A stretch of 34,163 nt of DNA from Cruorifilaria tuberocauda (Eukaryota > Nematoda > Chromadorea > Rhabditida > Onchocercidae), in NCBI GenBank assembly GCA_013365365.1, contig JABVXU010000567.1:1-34163 (forward strand). The letters are read 5' to 3'. Under the pieces are notes generated by a model. It did no database searches and was not told the origin of the DNA. It saw only the letters and a program-made list of their open reading frames with translations. Within the stretch, counting starts at the first letter, position 1; each line of letters starts with the position of its first letter. Shown piece after piece: positions 11,071 through 23,173 of this stretch. The translations under genes were made by a program, and so were the position numbers.

Positions 11071-14000
11071 ATGAAGGGACCAGAAAGCAGCCAGTGCACT
11101 ACTGAGAACATTTTGTCAAATCCCTATTCAGGTATCCAGTTTGCATTCGACAAACGACGCCGAAATTTGGAAAAGCGTAAGGTAAATACTACGAATAATT
11201 CAATGTTGATATTATGAAAAAGTGCAATTTAAAAAATTTCTTTATTGTAAAAGATGTTAATTTTTTTCACTGTTCCCTTTTGAAAATCACATTTCCCGTG
11301 GCTCCTGTTTCTGCTGAACTTCTAACTGCAGTCATTATAGGAACTTTTAGTATTTTTTTCCATCTATTAACATTTCAGAGCCGTTTGCTACAATACGAGG
11401 CAGATTTGAAAGACGGTAAGAAACTTAGCGAACAACAAATCGAAGCACGATATTGTATTGGAGAAGTTGATACACAGCTGGAGTTTCTGAAAGATATCAG
11501 CAGGGTTTTGCAGTCGCTACAAAAGGAATACCTTCGTAACGTAAAACAGCGGGATGATGGAATGAAGAAAGATGTAGGTTAACTAAATGATTTTTTTGTT
11601 GCTATACAAGTTTATGGTACTGTGATGCCACTCTGTACAATAAAAATTCAGTGTGTAATGGAAATAATATATTTGAAAATGATGCTCAATTGAATACATC
11701 ATTATTCTCTGCTAGTGCTTATATTAGAGATTTTTTCGGTGAAAAAACGGTCCAGAAGATGTCGTTTCATTCACGAAGAAACAAGATTCGTTAGGAAGTG
11801 GACATTGCTTACGTTGTGAACAATAGATAAATGTTGTGTTTTATTAAGTTTCAAGTGTGTGGAAGAACATAATCATTGAGCTAGTAACTGAGTTTTGGAA
11901 GAAATTTAATGGGAAATATTGGCGGAGAAACTACTACTCAACGAGTTTGACATGATTATGTTCGCTTGAGATCGCTTCTCAGTAAGATTCAAAATATCGT
12001 ATTGAATCTGCTTGAGATTTTAGTAATCATTGTGTGATTTCAGCTGTGTATATAGCTACAAACTTATATGAGTAAAAATATGTAATTAGCTTCCCTCATT
12101 TGGAGTTTGGAACGTAGAAATGAAGCGCGATAGTATTTTTTTCTTTTTTCTTTTTGAAAGTTTGCTTTATCTTAGCTTGCTGAGCTTGAGCGCAAACATT
12201 TGGCGGATTTCATCCATTTTCAAAATGTCATCGAACGATTCGGCAAGGTGGAAGATAAAGACGTCTTCCTAAATGGGACGGACAATGAAACGGTTACCCA
12301 AATTTTTTTTTTTTTGCTCATTTTCGTTCATTAAAATGGTCTTAGAACTCTATGAAATGAAGACAACAGTATTTCTAGCCTTCCCACATGTATCATGTTT
12401 TGAACTGTAAGTAACGACATGACTCATTAAATTTTTTTTTGCTCACTAAATCTTTGTACCATTAATGTTTTTCTTGTTTTAGAAGATTAGTGAAGAGGAA
12501 TGTAAAGTGATTGGGGATTTGTCGGGATCATTTGGTTTGAAATGCGATGAATCGGAAACCGTTATGGATTTCAAAAAGCTCGAAGACGACTCGATGTTGG
12601 CATATAGGATTCTGGTAGGAAGCAAAGAAAAAGTTATGGATGATTTCTCAGGTAGTAGCTTCTTCATTTCTATTTTAATTATAGAAAACTTATATTTTGG
12701 CTTATAGATTTGTATTCAATAGCGCTAGCTATTTGTAAAACTGATCTTTAATCACTGTCCACTTCCCGTTTGTATTTTTAGGGATTCAAATTAGGGAACT
12801 ATTAGAGAAAATTGCAAGTTGTGATCATATACTTCATGGTGCTAAGGAGGATCAGTATGCGAAGGGAGATGAATCTGTCAAGCCTAGTGAGACTGTGGTA
12901 AAATCTGAGGTTGAACAACCGAAGAAAGATCCAAAGGTAATGTTTATAATCGCTTTCGTCTCCTAGAATCATTTCTTGTTGAAGGCCAATACAGCATATT
13001 AGTAATGGAATCGCGCCTTGCATGAAGTTTGTAAATGATTTCATGATTTACAGTTTTTCATTTGCAGGAAACAAGTTTGATTCGAAACTATTGATTTTTC
13101 CAGGTAGTTTTTGTACATGTTGCCAATGGATCAGTAGAGAACTATGCAGAAGGCGATATTAATCAAGCAGGCGATACGGAGTTTGGTTTTGAGAGTGGGA
13201 TCGATCCGAAAGCACTTATACGTGACCCGCCACCACCAATTCCTCTTCCAGTTACGGTTGTCCCAGAAGATTCCACAGATATCGTCGGTGGTGCTAATCG
13301 TAATGTGTGGCATGCAGGTTAGATGTGATTGCTCATTCAATAGCTTTGGGATGAAGCTGTGTAAATAGAAGAAAGATAAAATGTTTATGCGATTATTTTT
13401 GTAGGGAAGGCGAAAGTTTGTTTGACTCGGGAGCAATTGAGAGCTCTTGATAATGAAAAGTGCGATCCACGTATTATTTACAGTCAACTTTCAGTCTTTG
13501 AATTGATGACTCATATGAGAATTAGCATTCTGAAGCATGAATAACCTGCTTTTAGGACTGAATACATAATCTTGAAAATATTAAACTTTATATCGCAGTA
13601 CATGGATAGAAACACTTTAGCAAATTAGCGATGTTTGCAATTAGCTTCTAAATTCTTTGTTCAATTCTATACTTTAATGTTGATTTCTTCAAACAGTGAT
13701 ACAGTTATTATTTTCAGAAACGAAACGAGGAGTGTCATTGAAGCGATGCTCGCATGGAGCCAAGGGTGATTTTGTTAATAATGTGGAAGAAGCGAATGGA
13801 TTTGGACCTCGTGGTGATGGACGTCAGGTCCGTCGTGGTAAAGGCGGTGGTTCTCAGTGTAACCAATTGGAAATTTCAAAAGCAGGCGATATAGGAAAAA
13901 GTATAGATGCTGGACGTGGTCGCGGTCGTTCCACTCGACGTCAGGAACGTGATAACGTTGATGCTCCGCGAAACCTTCGTGGAGCGAACCGTAATCGATT

Positions 14001-14175
14001 CGGTGCCCCCAACCCTACACCGCGTGCTGGGAACTTTCGAAATGGCAGTAATAATAACAGCAGTCAGATAAATGGCGGTTTTAGAGGTAATGTTAATGGA
14101 GGAGGAGGGTATAATGGACCACCACAGCCGGCACGTCGCCAGCTGGGATTCAACTTTGCTTCAGATACATTCTGA
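11071..14175 (+). CDS. Caprin homologue (RNA-binding, RG-rich tail)
   Basis: Eight exons in phase: 11071-11181, 11379-11573, 12176-12292, 12483-12651, 12782-12936, 13104-13317, 13405-13470 and 13718-14175, giving 494 residues. Residues about 22-135 form the caprin HR1-type coiled coil: FDKRRRNLEKRK, then DLKDGKKLSEQQ, QLEFLKDISRVLQSLQKEYL and RKHLADFIHFQNVIERF. Compare the vertebrate layout 'D.KLRNLEK.K..L..Y......G..L...Q'. The middle is acidic and ends in a Pro run (DPPPPIPLP). The last exon, residues about 343-494, is RG-rich with GRGRGRSTRR, RGANRNRFG and RGNVNGGGGYNGPP, ending FNFASDTF. Known: caprins bind mRNA, FMRP and G3BP and control translation in cytoplasmic granules. I see no clear G3BP-binding motif, so that partner is unsupported. 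The upstream gene is the divergent sirtuin. Confidence 0.82.
11574..12175 (+). other. Caprin intron 2, with coding-like stretches
   Basis: At 602 bp it is the longest intron of this gene. It holds a 67-codon stop-free stretch from 11591 and a 35-codon stretch near 11845-11951 (see findings). No splice sites in the right phase connect either to the caprin exons. Confidence 0.5.
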
Positions 14176-14855
14176 ATACAGCTATCGATACGATATGATA
14201 TTTTTTTATATGAAATAGAATTATGAGGAAAAGATGAATTCAGTGGCACTGTTAACGCTTTATTTTAGACATCTAAACGAATTTCTCTCTACTTCAAATT
14301 TTTTCCTTTGTTATTAAATTTACCCAAATTCTCTAATTTGTTTTCACCTCGCCATTGTTTTCTCTTCCAAGTGTGGCTCTTTCATTGTGTATTATTTTTA
14401 TTTGTTTATTATCTTCATCTTTTTATCTCTAAATCTTTCATCTTAAGACTGTAAATGCAGCTATTGTGAAACAAGTTTTTTTTGTTTCTTTTTCTTTATT
14501 TTCTTCAATTCTAGCCTAGCCAGATTTCCTCAGGAATCTCTTACTATGACTTCATGTGAAATATCTTTTGGTAAAATTTTTTTGAACTTTTGATGATGAA
14601 TCGGAACGAAATTTCTTAATGGCTGTTCATTCACAAAAAAAAGTTTGAAACGAAATAATTCCGAGTTTTTTTCTCGTTTCTGTTTTTTCGTAAAATCGTC
14701 CGGACTCAATTCCCAATCTATCTTCTCTGAATTTATTTCTAGTGAGATTTTTTTGGGATCACTTTTCAATAACTGCCGTGGTTCTCTGCTTTACGTAGGT
14801 TATCTTGAATAGTGTCCTGGCACAGTTGATTATGATAACGGTGATCTGTATGTGG

Positions 14856-15020
14856 TAGGTCTGCGTATATGCATGTACGTGTGGATGTGTATGTGTGCAT
14901 GTGTGCGCATGTATATATATGTATGTGTATAAATATATGTGTGTATGCGTGGCACAAATTCTTATGCATTTGTACAAATATATGTGTGTATGTTTGTATG
15001 TGTGCGTGTGTGTATGTATT
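14856..15020. repeat. Degenerate GT/GTAT repeat
   Basis: Imperfect TGTATG and TGTGCG units, with one interruption by unique sequence (about 14950-14975). Confidence 0.85.
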
Positions 15021-15199
15021 CATGCGTGTCGATACAAGAAATTCATTTTTGCATGATCGACCATATCATCAATGTTATAACTGCTATTGATTGTTTATCA
15101 TTCGCTCGTATTCGTTCCAAAAATTTTAGCATAAGAATTAAAAGTGTTCGAGTGTGTTTTAAATGCACTTGTTTATTGCACTAATAATATGAGATAGCA

Positions 15200-15980
15200 A
15201 TGGATAAGATATTTTGGAATTGCGTCAAAAATGATAACGCTTTGGCTGTAAATATATGTGGATCTCCATAGATGGGAGTGAAGCCGCTGACAGTTTTCCT
15301 CTAAAAATTCCCGTATTACAAGTTTCGTCTGATATAAAAGAGGCTTGCAAGCTTAATATCATTCCAAGTATAAATGATGAATAAAGCAATGCAGAGTTAT
15401 TTAACATTTGAATTGAGTAGTGTTGATATGAAGCTTCTAGTCGATAGCATGAACTTCTAGCGCTGGGATTCCACTGGTGAGCTATACAATCAAGAAATGG
15501 TACCAGATGCTAATATCAAAGAAATAAAAAGTACGTGATGACATGCATATTGTGTAAAATAAAATTTTATCAAGAATTAAAATACCTGATCAAAAAGGAA
15601 ATACCTGACATAATGGGCAGGATCAGAGTAATTTCTCAAGTTTTGGAATTTCGTTTCAAATATTTAAATTTTCTTTCCGGCGGGAAGATTGGTTAACATA
15701 ACATGGCACTACCTTCTTGACTAATCATCTTTTCTTTTTGACTCATCAGATATGTCTGGTGCTATTGTCGATAACAAATGGATGGATGAGAATTCATTAT
15801 CAATATGCTTAATACAGTGATAATCATACTGCAATCAGATATGAAGGAACTATTGGAAAAGGATTATTTTCTTTTTCACAGTTTAAAATGAAATTTACTG
15901 GAAGAAATGAGAATGGAATATCTGCCATCATTCTTATCACTATTGCTGATGGTATTTTCTTTGAATCGCTGTAACAGTAT
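15200..15980. pseudogene. Possible decayed or unrecognised gene fragment
   Basis: This stretch lacks the T/A runs of its surroundings and reads like protein in short, frame-shifted pieces. On the + strand: MDKIFWNCVKNDNALAVNIC (frame of 15200), then DGSEAADSFPLKIPVLQ up to a stop at 15384, then RWDSTGELYNQEMVPDANIK after a TAG. On the - strand, a segment at about 15835-15976 starts after a TTACAG acceptor, reads DSKKIPSAIVIRMMADIPFS and FLPVNFILNCEKENN, and ends at a GTATGA donor. Strand and identity are undecided. No family was recognised. Confidence 0.25.
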
Positions 15981-16313
15981 AATACTATAGATCATTACAT
16001 TATCAAGATATCAATGAAACAAAAAAAGCAATGTTTAGGCATACATTCATTGATTTTACTTTTTCTTATCAATATATTATCACTATCATCATCATTATTA
16101 CTCTTACAAGAAGAAAAGAAACTGCGAACATTTTATTAGTGTAATGTTTGTTATTATTATTATTCCTGTTGTTATTATTGTTATTACTACTGTTTTCCTT
16201 TTTCCCTACCTCTTCCTCTCTCTCTTACTTTCTTTGTTTTTTTTTTCCTTTTTTTAAAAAAAAAAAGTTTCAAAAATTTGTGGGAAAAGATTGATTGACG
16301 ATAAAAGGCAATA

Positions 16314-16350
16314 GACAAGAGAGAGAAAGAGAGAGAGAGAAAGAGAGAAG
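16314..16350. repeat. (GA)n-rich tract
   Basis: Interrupted GAGA/AAGA run. Confidence 0.75.
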
Positions 16351-16705
16351 AGAAAAGCATGCATACATTAACATGAAATTTCATTCGTCTTATTTCGATA
16401 CAAAATTCATTATTTACGAAAATTTTCATTTTCTCTGTAAATGAATGAAAAGCTGTATCGTTGCTCGTTTCGCTTCTCCTATTTCAGTTTGTTGATTTGT
16501 TTTTATTACCTGAATATGTTTGCTTGATCGAAACGAAATTTTTTTCTTTCTTCCCGTTTTCTTTCCACTTTTTTTCTACTTTCAATGTTTTTTTTTTCAA
16601 GTATTATTTTAAAGTACGAGGTAATGAGTTAATCCTAATTTAAAATAATGAATTTTCTTTGAATTAAATTTAAATTCTATTAAAAGAGCCTGATTACAAC
16701 AACAG

Positions 16706-16859
<154 letters not shown>

Positions 16860-17972
16860 CTTATTTGTATTGCTATTGGTGTTGTAAGTCCAGCTACACT
16901 AACTGAGGAAATCGTTTCCAAAACGAACAATTGAAACAATAACTTATCCTCATAGTGAGTTACTGTAATTTAAAATTTATACATATACTGTAATTTGAAA
17001 TTTGACACTTACATATGCACATACATTTTTATATTTGTGCTACTGTTTAAATTATTATATATGATTTAAAAGATTTAACTTTTTTTTTGAGTAAAATATT
17101 TTATTAATATGGAATTTCCAAGAGTTTATTAAAGTTGCCAATGATATTATCTGCTTTGTATTTCCATCAACTATACGTATAACATCTTTTTAACTGATTG
17201 AATGATAACGATAAGTGGAGTGGTTAATTTGATTAAATTTTATAACACAATAATCTTTTTGAATTATAGTAGTGAAAATTTTTTGCTAAAATTTTATGAT
17301 GAAAAAGAAATGTTGATTAATATTAGTTAGTTGTAAATTTTGACAGTTGATTACTACAACAAAATTTTTCTATTCATTCTTATCAAATTTGATAAAAATT
17401 AGTAATTAATGATGAAATTTACTCTTAAATATTTACAATAAATAGTTTTACTTTGGAAATTAAATAATGAATGAATTTTATTTCCAGAATATTTTAATGC
17501 TAAATTTCTTGCATAATTAGTTATAAGTGTTTAGTAATTATCGAGAAAAAAATAAATTGAAATTAAAAAATCTTTATTTTTTTCCATAGCACTTTTTATC
17601 ACTCAACCTTTTTTGCGTTAAATTCATTTGTTTTAAACAAAAAGAAACAAGTTCCTTGAAGAATAATAATCACTGATTTCATCAAAAAAAATAAAATTTT
17701 TAGGATATAGAAATATATATATTCAGTAATTTTTTTTTCAGGATAAATGTATGGTTGAAATTCAACAACATCATTGTCATATCCAAATCTATTATTTGTT
17801 TACTTAATGATTACTATTTATCTCTAGCTTTTTTTCCCCATACAATTTTTACTTTACCATTCTGCAAACAAAACATTTTATGCTTTCAATATTTATTTTT
17901 TTAAAAAATTTTTCTATTTAGTTATTAAAAAAGAATTTTTTTCTATCGTGTTCTTTTGTTCTTTTCTTTTTG

Positions 17973-17995
17973 GTATATATATATATATATATATA
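17973..17995. repeat. (TA)n tract
   Basis: About 11 TA dinucleotides. Confidence 0.85.
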
Positions 17996-19339
17996 CGATT
18001 TTTATGTAAGGTTGTAAAAAGTGTTAGAAAATATTCAAATATTATTGGGATGATAGCATATGGAATGCTTAAATGCCAATTAACATTCGTATTTTGATGC
18101 AAATTTCAAAAAATTTCTAGCCATCGATACGATATCATTTGAAAATGGATGATGAAAAGAAAATGAATATTCGTAAATGAGGCATTGTAGAAGTAAGAAC
18201 AAAAATTCATTTATCTATATGAAAAGGATTGTTCAAACAAGCTCAAAAAAAAAAATATTTCGTAATTTTTTGAATACTTTGGATAAATTCAATCAATTTG
18301 ATTGTTTTCAAATGAATTTTTAGCTTACCCCAGACATTCGGATTTTTTTTTGGGATAGGATAGATCACTTGAAAACGTTTTTCAATCTTACGAAATTTTT
18401 TTTAGTTTAAAATTTAAACGTTACATTTTGTTTGTTTAGTAATATTATCATTGCTATTCTTATTGCTGCCATTATCACTATTATTATCACTGCTCTTTCA
18501 TTGTCATCAAAAGTAAGAGTGGAAAGTGAATGAAAAAAAAAGGATTAATAAATAAGAAAAAGTTTAAGTTACATAGTAATGGTATATGGTTGAATTATCG
18601 TTTAAGCGATTGTAATTTTTAGTTTGAAAAGGATAGAAGGAGGGAAGAAAGAGAGGGAGAGAGGAAAAGAAAGAGAAGAAAGGATTACTTTAAATTTTGC
18701 TGATCATCGTTACGGTCATTTTGTTGAATTACAATTGAACGAACAAACATTTTACATTCCAATTTTTATCATTCCTCTACAATTTCACAAAAGAAAAGTA
18801 AAATAACCTACCTGTTATTATCAACAATATACTTCATATGACATTTTAAACTTTTCATTAGATTATCGAGCAAAAATAACATAAAAAATAAACATATAAG
18901 GTAAAAATTATTTTAAATTAAACATTAATATTATCATATATCATTATCAAATAACTATTGATAATTAATTGGATGTAAAGTATTTTAAAAAATTATTTAA
19001 TATAAAATAATGATAAACTAAGTATGAGGCACAAAATAAAAAATGAGATAATAAAAAGATGAGAAAATAGATGAATGGATTGATTGGAAAGAATAGGAAA
19101 GGTAAATGACGATGCAATCTATCATATCATCAAGATCATACGAATACTAACATATCGGTTTGTTCATTGGGGCTTCTAATTGTCTTATCTTTCATCAATT
19201 ACATTGGCAAATTATGTCTACAAACTTTTAGGATATGCTTTTAGTAATAGTTATAATACAAATACATATATAATATACATATCTTTACTATCTACTTTTA
19301 CAGACAGATATAAAGTATGAGACATATACAAACATACAC

Positions 19340-19344
<5 letters not shown>

Positions 19345-19382
<38 letters not shown>
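19345..19382. repeat. (AC)n microsatellite
   Basis: About 19 AC units. Confidence 0.9.
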
Positions 19383-19384
<2 letters not shown>

Positions 19385-20069
19385 CTGTGACATAGATAAT
19401 AGAGCGGATTGATGGGGTGTTATCAGCAACAGAAAACTGTGGTTGCGATAGAAAGCAACGAGAATGAGGTGATGACGATGTTGGTGGTAGCCGCATGGAT
19501 GGTACATTTGCATATTGAATGCTCTTTTTCATTCCCTCGTCTTTCTTCACCTCTTCTACCTTTAACTGTATAGCAGAAATAATTTTTGATAACAGTAATA
19601 ATAACAATAACAGTGATAATGATAATAGTTGCAGGAAAGGAAAAGAAGAAAAAGAGGAATGAAATTTAAGGAATAAAATGAAATGAGGTGTGATTTTGTG
19701 TATGTATGTGTTTTTTTTTTTTTATGAAATGTGAAAACTTTGATCGAGGATTACGGTAATGGAGGAAGGGGAAAAAATGAGAGGAGAGAGAGGGTAAGGG
19801 GAGAGAAATGGATGAAATTGATAAATTCCTAAAAGAAGGAGGAGGGGGGATGTTATCATTATCCATTGGTAGAGACAGCTACGCAAATGAGAGGTCTAGG
19901 ATGATGATTGTGGTACCCGGTGAATCTAGCCCTGTTTTTCCCCCGTTCTCCTGTACTTCATCCACCTCTCTCCTCCTACTCTTTCCTATCCCGTTTCCTC
20001 CCGGTGAGGCGAGGAAATGGATGATATTTCTGTAAACAGTTTTCAAAGTAACTGTGATGAAAGAGAGAG

Positions 20070-20785
20070 GGTAGAGCTTTTTAAAAGCTGGCAGCTAATA
20101 GAAAAGGAGGAAGAAGAGCTATGAATAGAAAGAGGAAAGCGAGGAAGACGGAAGAAAGAGGAGGAGGAGAAGAGAGAAGCAGTGGTAGAGGAAGCTTACG
20201 GGAGGATGGAAGAAACCCGGGGAGAACGGATAGAAAAGACGTCGTGTCCCGATGATGATGGAGAGTGCAGCCGGAATTGAAGGGAAGTATAGTTTTGCCT
20301 GGTTTGGAAGAAATGGTGACCGTTTCATTGAGTTGTGACCGATCTTTTTGGGAAGTGAAAGAGTGATAAGGAGGTACGTGTACTGCGTGTGCATTTCCGT
20401 GTTCGTGTCCGTCTGTGGTGTGTCTGTTGATATCTGTTAAGGGGGGTAAGTTGATTTTGGGTGGGTGGGTTGGGCACAGTTTTCCTCGTCCCCTCCTCTG
20501 GTGTGCCCCCCTCTCCCCCTCCCTTTGCTTTCCCTCTGATAACGAGTTTGAGTTGGGGGGGTTGGATGGATGGGTGGCGATAACGGAACGGAGTTGTGCC
20601 CATCAGTCGGTCGTCCCGAGAGAAGACATTACACCAAGTTGCTTTCCTCTCGCCTCGCCATCGCTCCCTCCCTGTAACGAGCGAATCCCCTCCTCCTCCT
20701 CCTCCTCCCCTCCTTGTGTGTCAACCTACCCTCCCTCTCCTCCCCCTTCACCTCCATTACCTCTCTGTCGATCATCATCAATCTG
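20070..20785. promoter_or_regulatory. Purine-rich then pyrimidine-rich 5' flank of the zinc-finger gene
   Basis: The + strand is GA-dominated from about 20070 to 20260 (GGAGGAGGAGAAGAGAG) and CT-dominated from about 20480 to 20785 (CCTCCTCCTCCTCC, CCCTCCCTCTCC). It is also much more GC-rich than the rest of the window. It directly precedes the ATG at 20789, so it is probably promoter plus 5' leader. No TATA box or specific site was identified. Confidence 0.4.
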
Positions 20786-20788
20786 TAA

Positions 20789-23120
20789 ATGGATCGGCCC
20801 ATTGTTGTCAATTCGCTCCTCTGTTTTATTCACAATTACCGCCATAGCCTATTACCGGAGCAATTAAATGCGCTTCTCCACAATTACTTCTCAAAAAGCG
20901 CCCGATCAATGGCTCATGCTACACTTACCGAGCTCTTATCTTCTATATCAATACCGGAAATGGCTAGTGCCACATATCTGGCAGATACAACTGATCCCGA
21001 TGATCATGCTGATAACGATAGTGATCTGTTGTACTTGTACGATAGGATCACTAGCTCTGAACAATCACCGGTATTTGTCGCTGCTGATTTGAATGTCTTA
21101 CCGCTTCAGCTAATCACCGATAAAGATGATTCGAAGAGTGAACTATTGAGGGAAATCCGACAATTGAAACGATTCATCCAGGATGCTCTCAATGGACGGG
21201 TCGATGAACCACCGATAACCCAGGCTGATAGGTATCATTTTCTTCCCCCTTTTTCTCTCCTCCCGTTCCTCTCTTCTTCCTTCTTATTATATACCTACCT
21301 TATCTCTTTCAGAAATGATTTCTAGGTCTTTAGATGAAATTATCATATTGCTAGAGATGCAATCAACTAATAAAATTCTTCCAAATCTCTTATCATATCC
21401 CTTAGAAAAGATATTTAAACGACATTTCTTATTCAAAATTAAAATAGAATTTAAAAAGAATAATTTTAACATTTAATAATGTTAAATTAATTCTCTTCTA
21501 ATAGTTATTCGTTTGATCGTAAACTATGTTGAATTTTTTTACAGTGCTGTACAAACAATAGATGAAGGACAACCCGATTGTGATCTTCATGGACAATCAT
21601 TATCATCATCCGGTTACTGCTTAGCATCACCTAAATCAAGCTTCAAATCATCCACCAATGTTTCCACATCTTCACCGGAATTACCAGCATCAGCAAGTTC
21701 AATAAGTAGCACACCATGTTCATCATTAATTCCAACAATGATGGCATCACCTACTTCACCTTATCATCAACCAGAAAACAATCAAAGTAATACTGGTGCA
21801 AATAGTGGCACCCTTGGTGGTGGTATTGTAGCATTAAATGATAATATTACCCTGAGCAATGGTAATAATCAAGATGGTACTAGTACAAGCAATATGATAA
21901 CTGGTATCACTAATAATCATAATCGACGTAAACGTGATGGTTGTGGCAATCGACTTGATGCTATGGTACGAAAATTAGCTAATCGACAAAAAGAAAAAGA
22001 AGCCGCTGCAGCTGCCATGTTAGCTAGTGGATCAACTGCTATAACCACCATGTATTCGGGATCAAGCATATCAGCAATTTCATCTGCACCTTTCTCATCA
22101 TTATCATCCATTATCACTACTGCTGCTACTACTACAACAAATTTAATGATACCACCGGAACAAACATCACTACCGGCTAAAACTATTTGGCACACGCAAA
22201 TGATTGATCCGGTTGCGTATGTCCATATGCTTCGTACAATGTCCGGTGCCGCTGCTGCTGCGGCGGCGGCAACTGCCATTTCATCACCTTCATCAATCTT
22301 TCCATCAATCAACAAAACGATGCAAAATGATCGGTAAGTTAAGTATTTTGTCACATTTCGCATTTCTCTGTTCCGGTTTTTTCCCTCTTTTTCCCTCGTT
22401 CTCTTTTTCTTTCTCTCCTTTCCTCCTCATCTTACTTTTACCTTCTCTCTTTCCCTATATTTCTCATTCTTTTTTTTTTATTTTTCTATTATATCAAAAA
22501 ACATTATCTTATCTGATAGTAATAATAATGATTATGTAAGTTTTAGGATTATCATTGATAATTATGATTGTGATGGTCATGACAATGGTCATGATAACAA
22601 CGTATATCATTCACTCTGTCATCATTGGCTGCTCATCATGTACTTTTGTTCTGTTCCTTTTTTTTTTGTATTTCTGTATTTCTCATCTTCCTCTAATCAT
22701 CATCTTATGAATTTTCTTTTTTTTTTTTTGATCTATGCAATGATTCTTTTTCTCGACCTACCTTATTATTTCTTTGTTCGCCATCCGAGATTTACTTAAA
22801 AAAACAAAAGTCATTTTATGGAATTTAATATCTTCGAATTTATATTTATAATTTTTATCACTTAAGTTTTTTTTTTCTTGGATAGAAATATTGAGTTTTC
22901 CAATTTATTACTATTTTCTCATTGAATTTTGAAGAATGATTCTGAAAAAGAAAGAGATAGTTGAGTTTTTGATATATTGTAAGTATATGAGAAATTACAT
23001 TTTAAATTTTATGATTTTAATTGAATAATTTTTAATTTTCCTTATTTTAATTAAAAATACAAAAAATGATGAATTTTTATAATTTTTTTTTTGTAACTAT
23101 TTATCATTAATATTATTACA

Positions 23121-23173
<53 letters not shown>

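Noticed and set aside
12802..13487. Minus-strand frames of 80 and 118 residues
   Set aside because: Shadows of caprin exons; they run through well-defined + strand splice sites.
15374..15460. 28-residue ATG ORF (MMNKAMQSYLTFELSSVDMK...)
   Set aside because: Too short alone; kept only as part of the island at 15.2-16.0 kb.
19666..20867. Frames of 66-150 residues in the GA/CT-rich flank
   Set aside because: Ser/Pro/Leu or Arg/Glu/Gly low-complexity translations; the zinc-finger gene's start has an in-frame stop just upstream, so they are not its N-terminus.
21917..22363. Minus-strand 148-residue Ala/Val-rich frame
   Set aside because: Antisense of the low-complexity exon of the zinc-finger gene.
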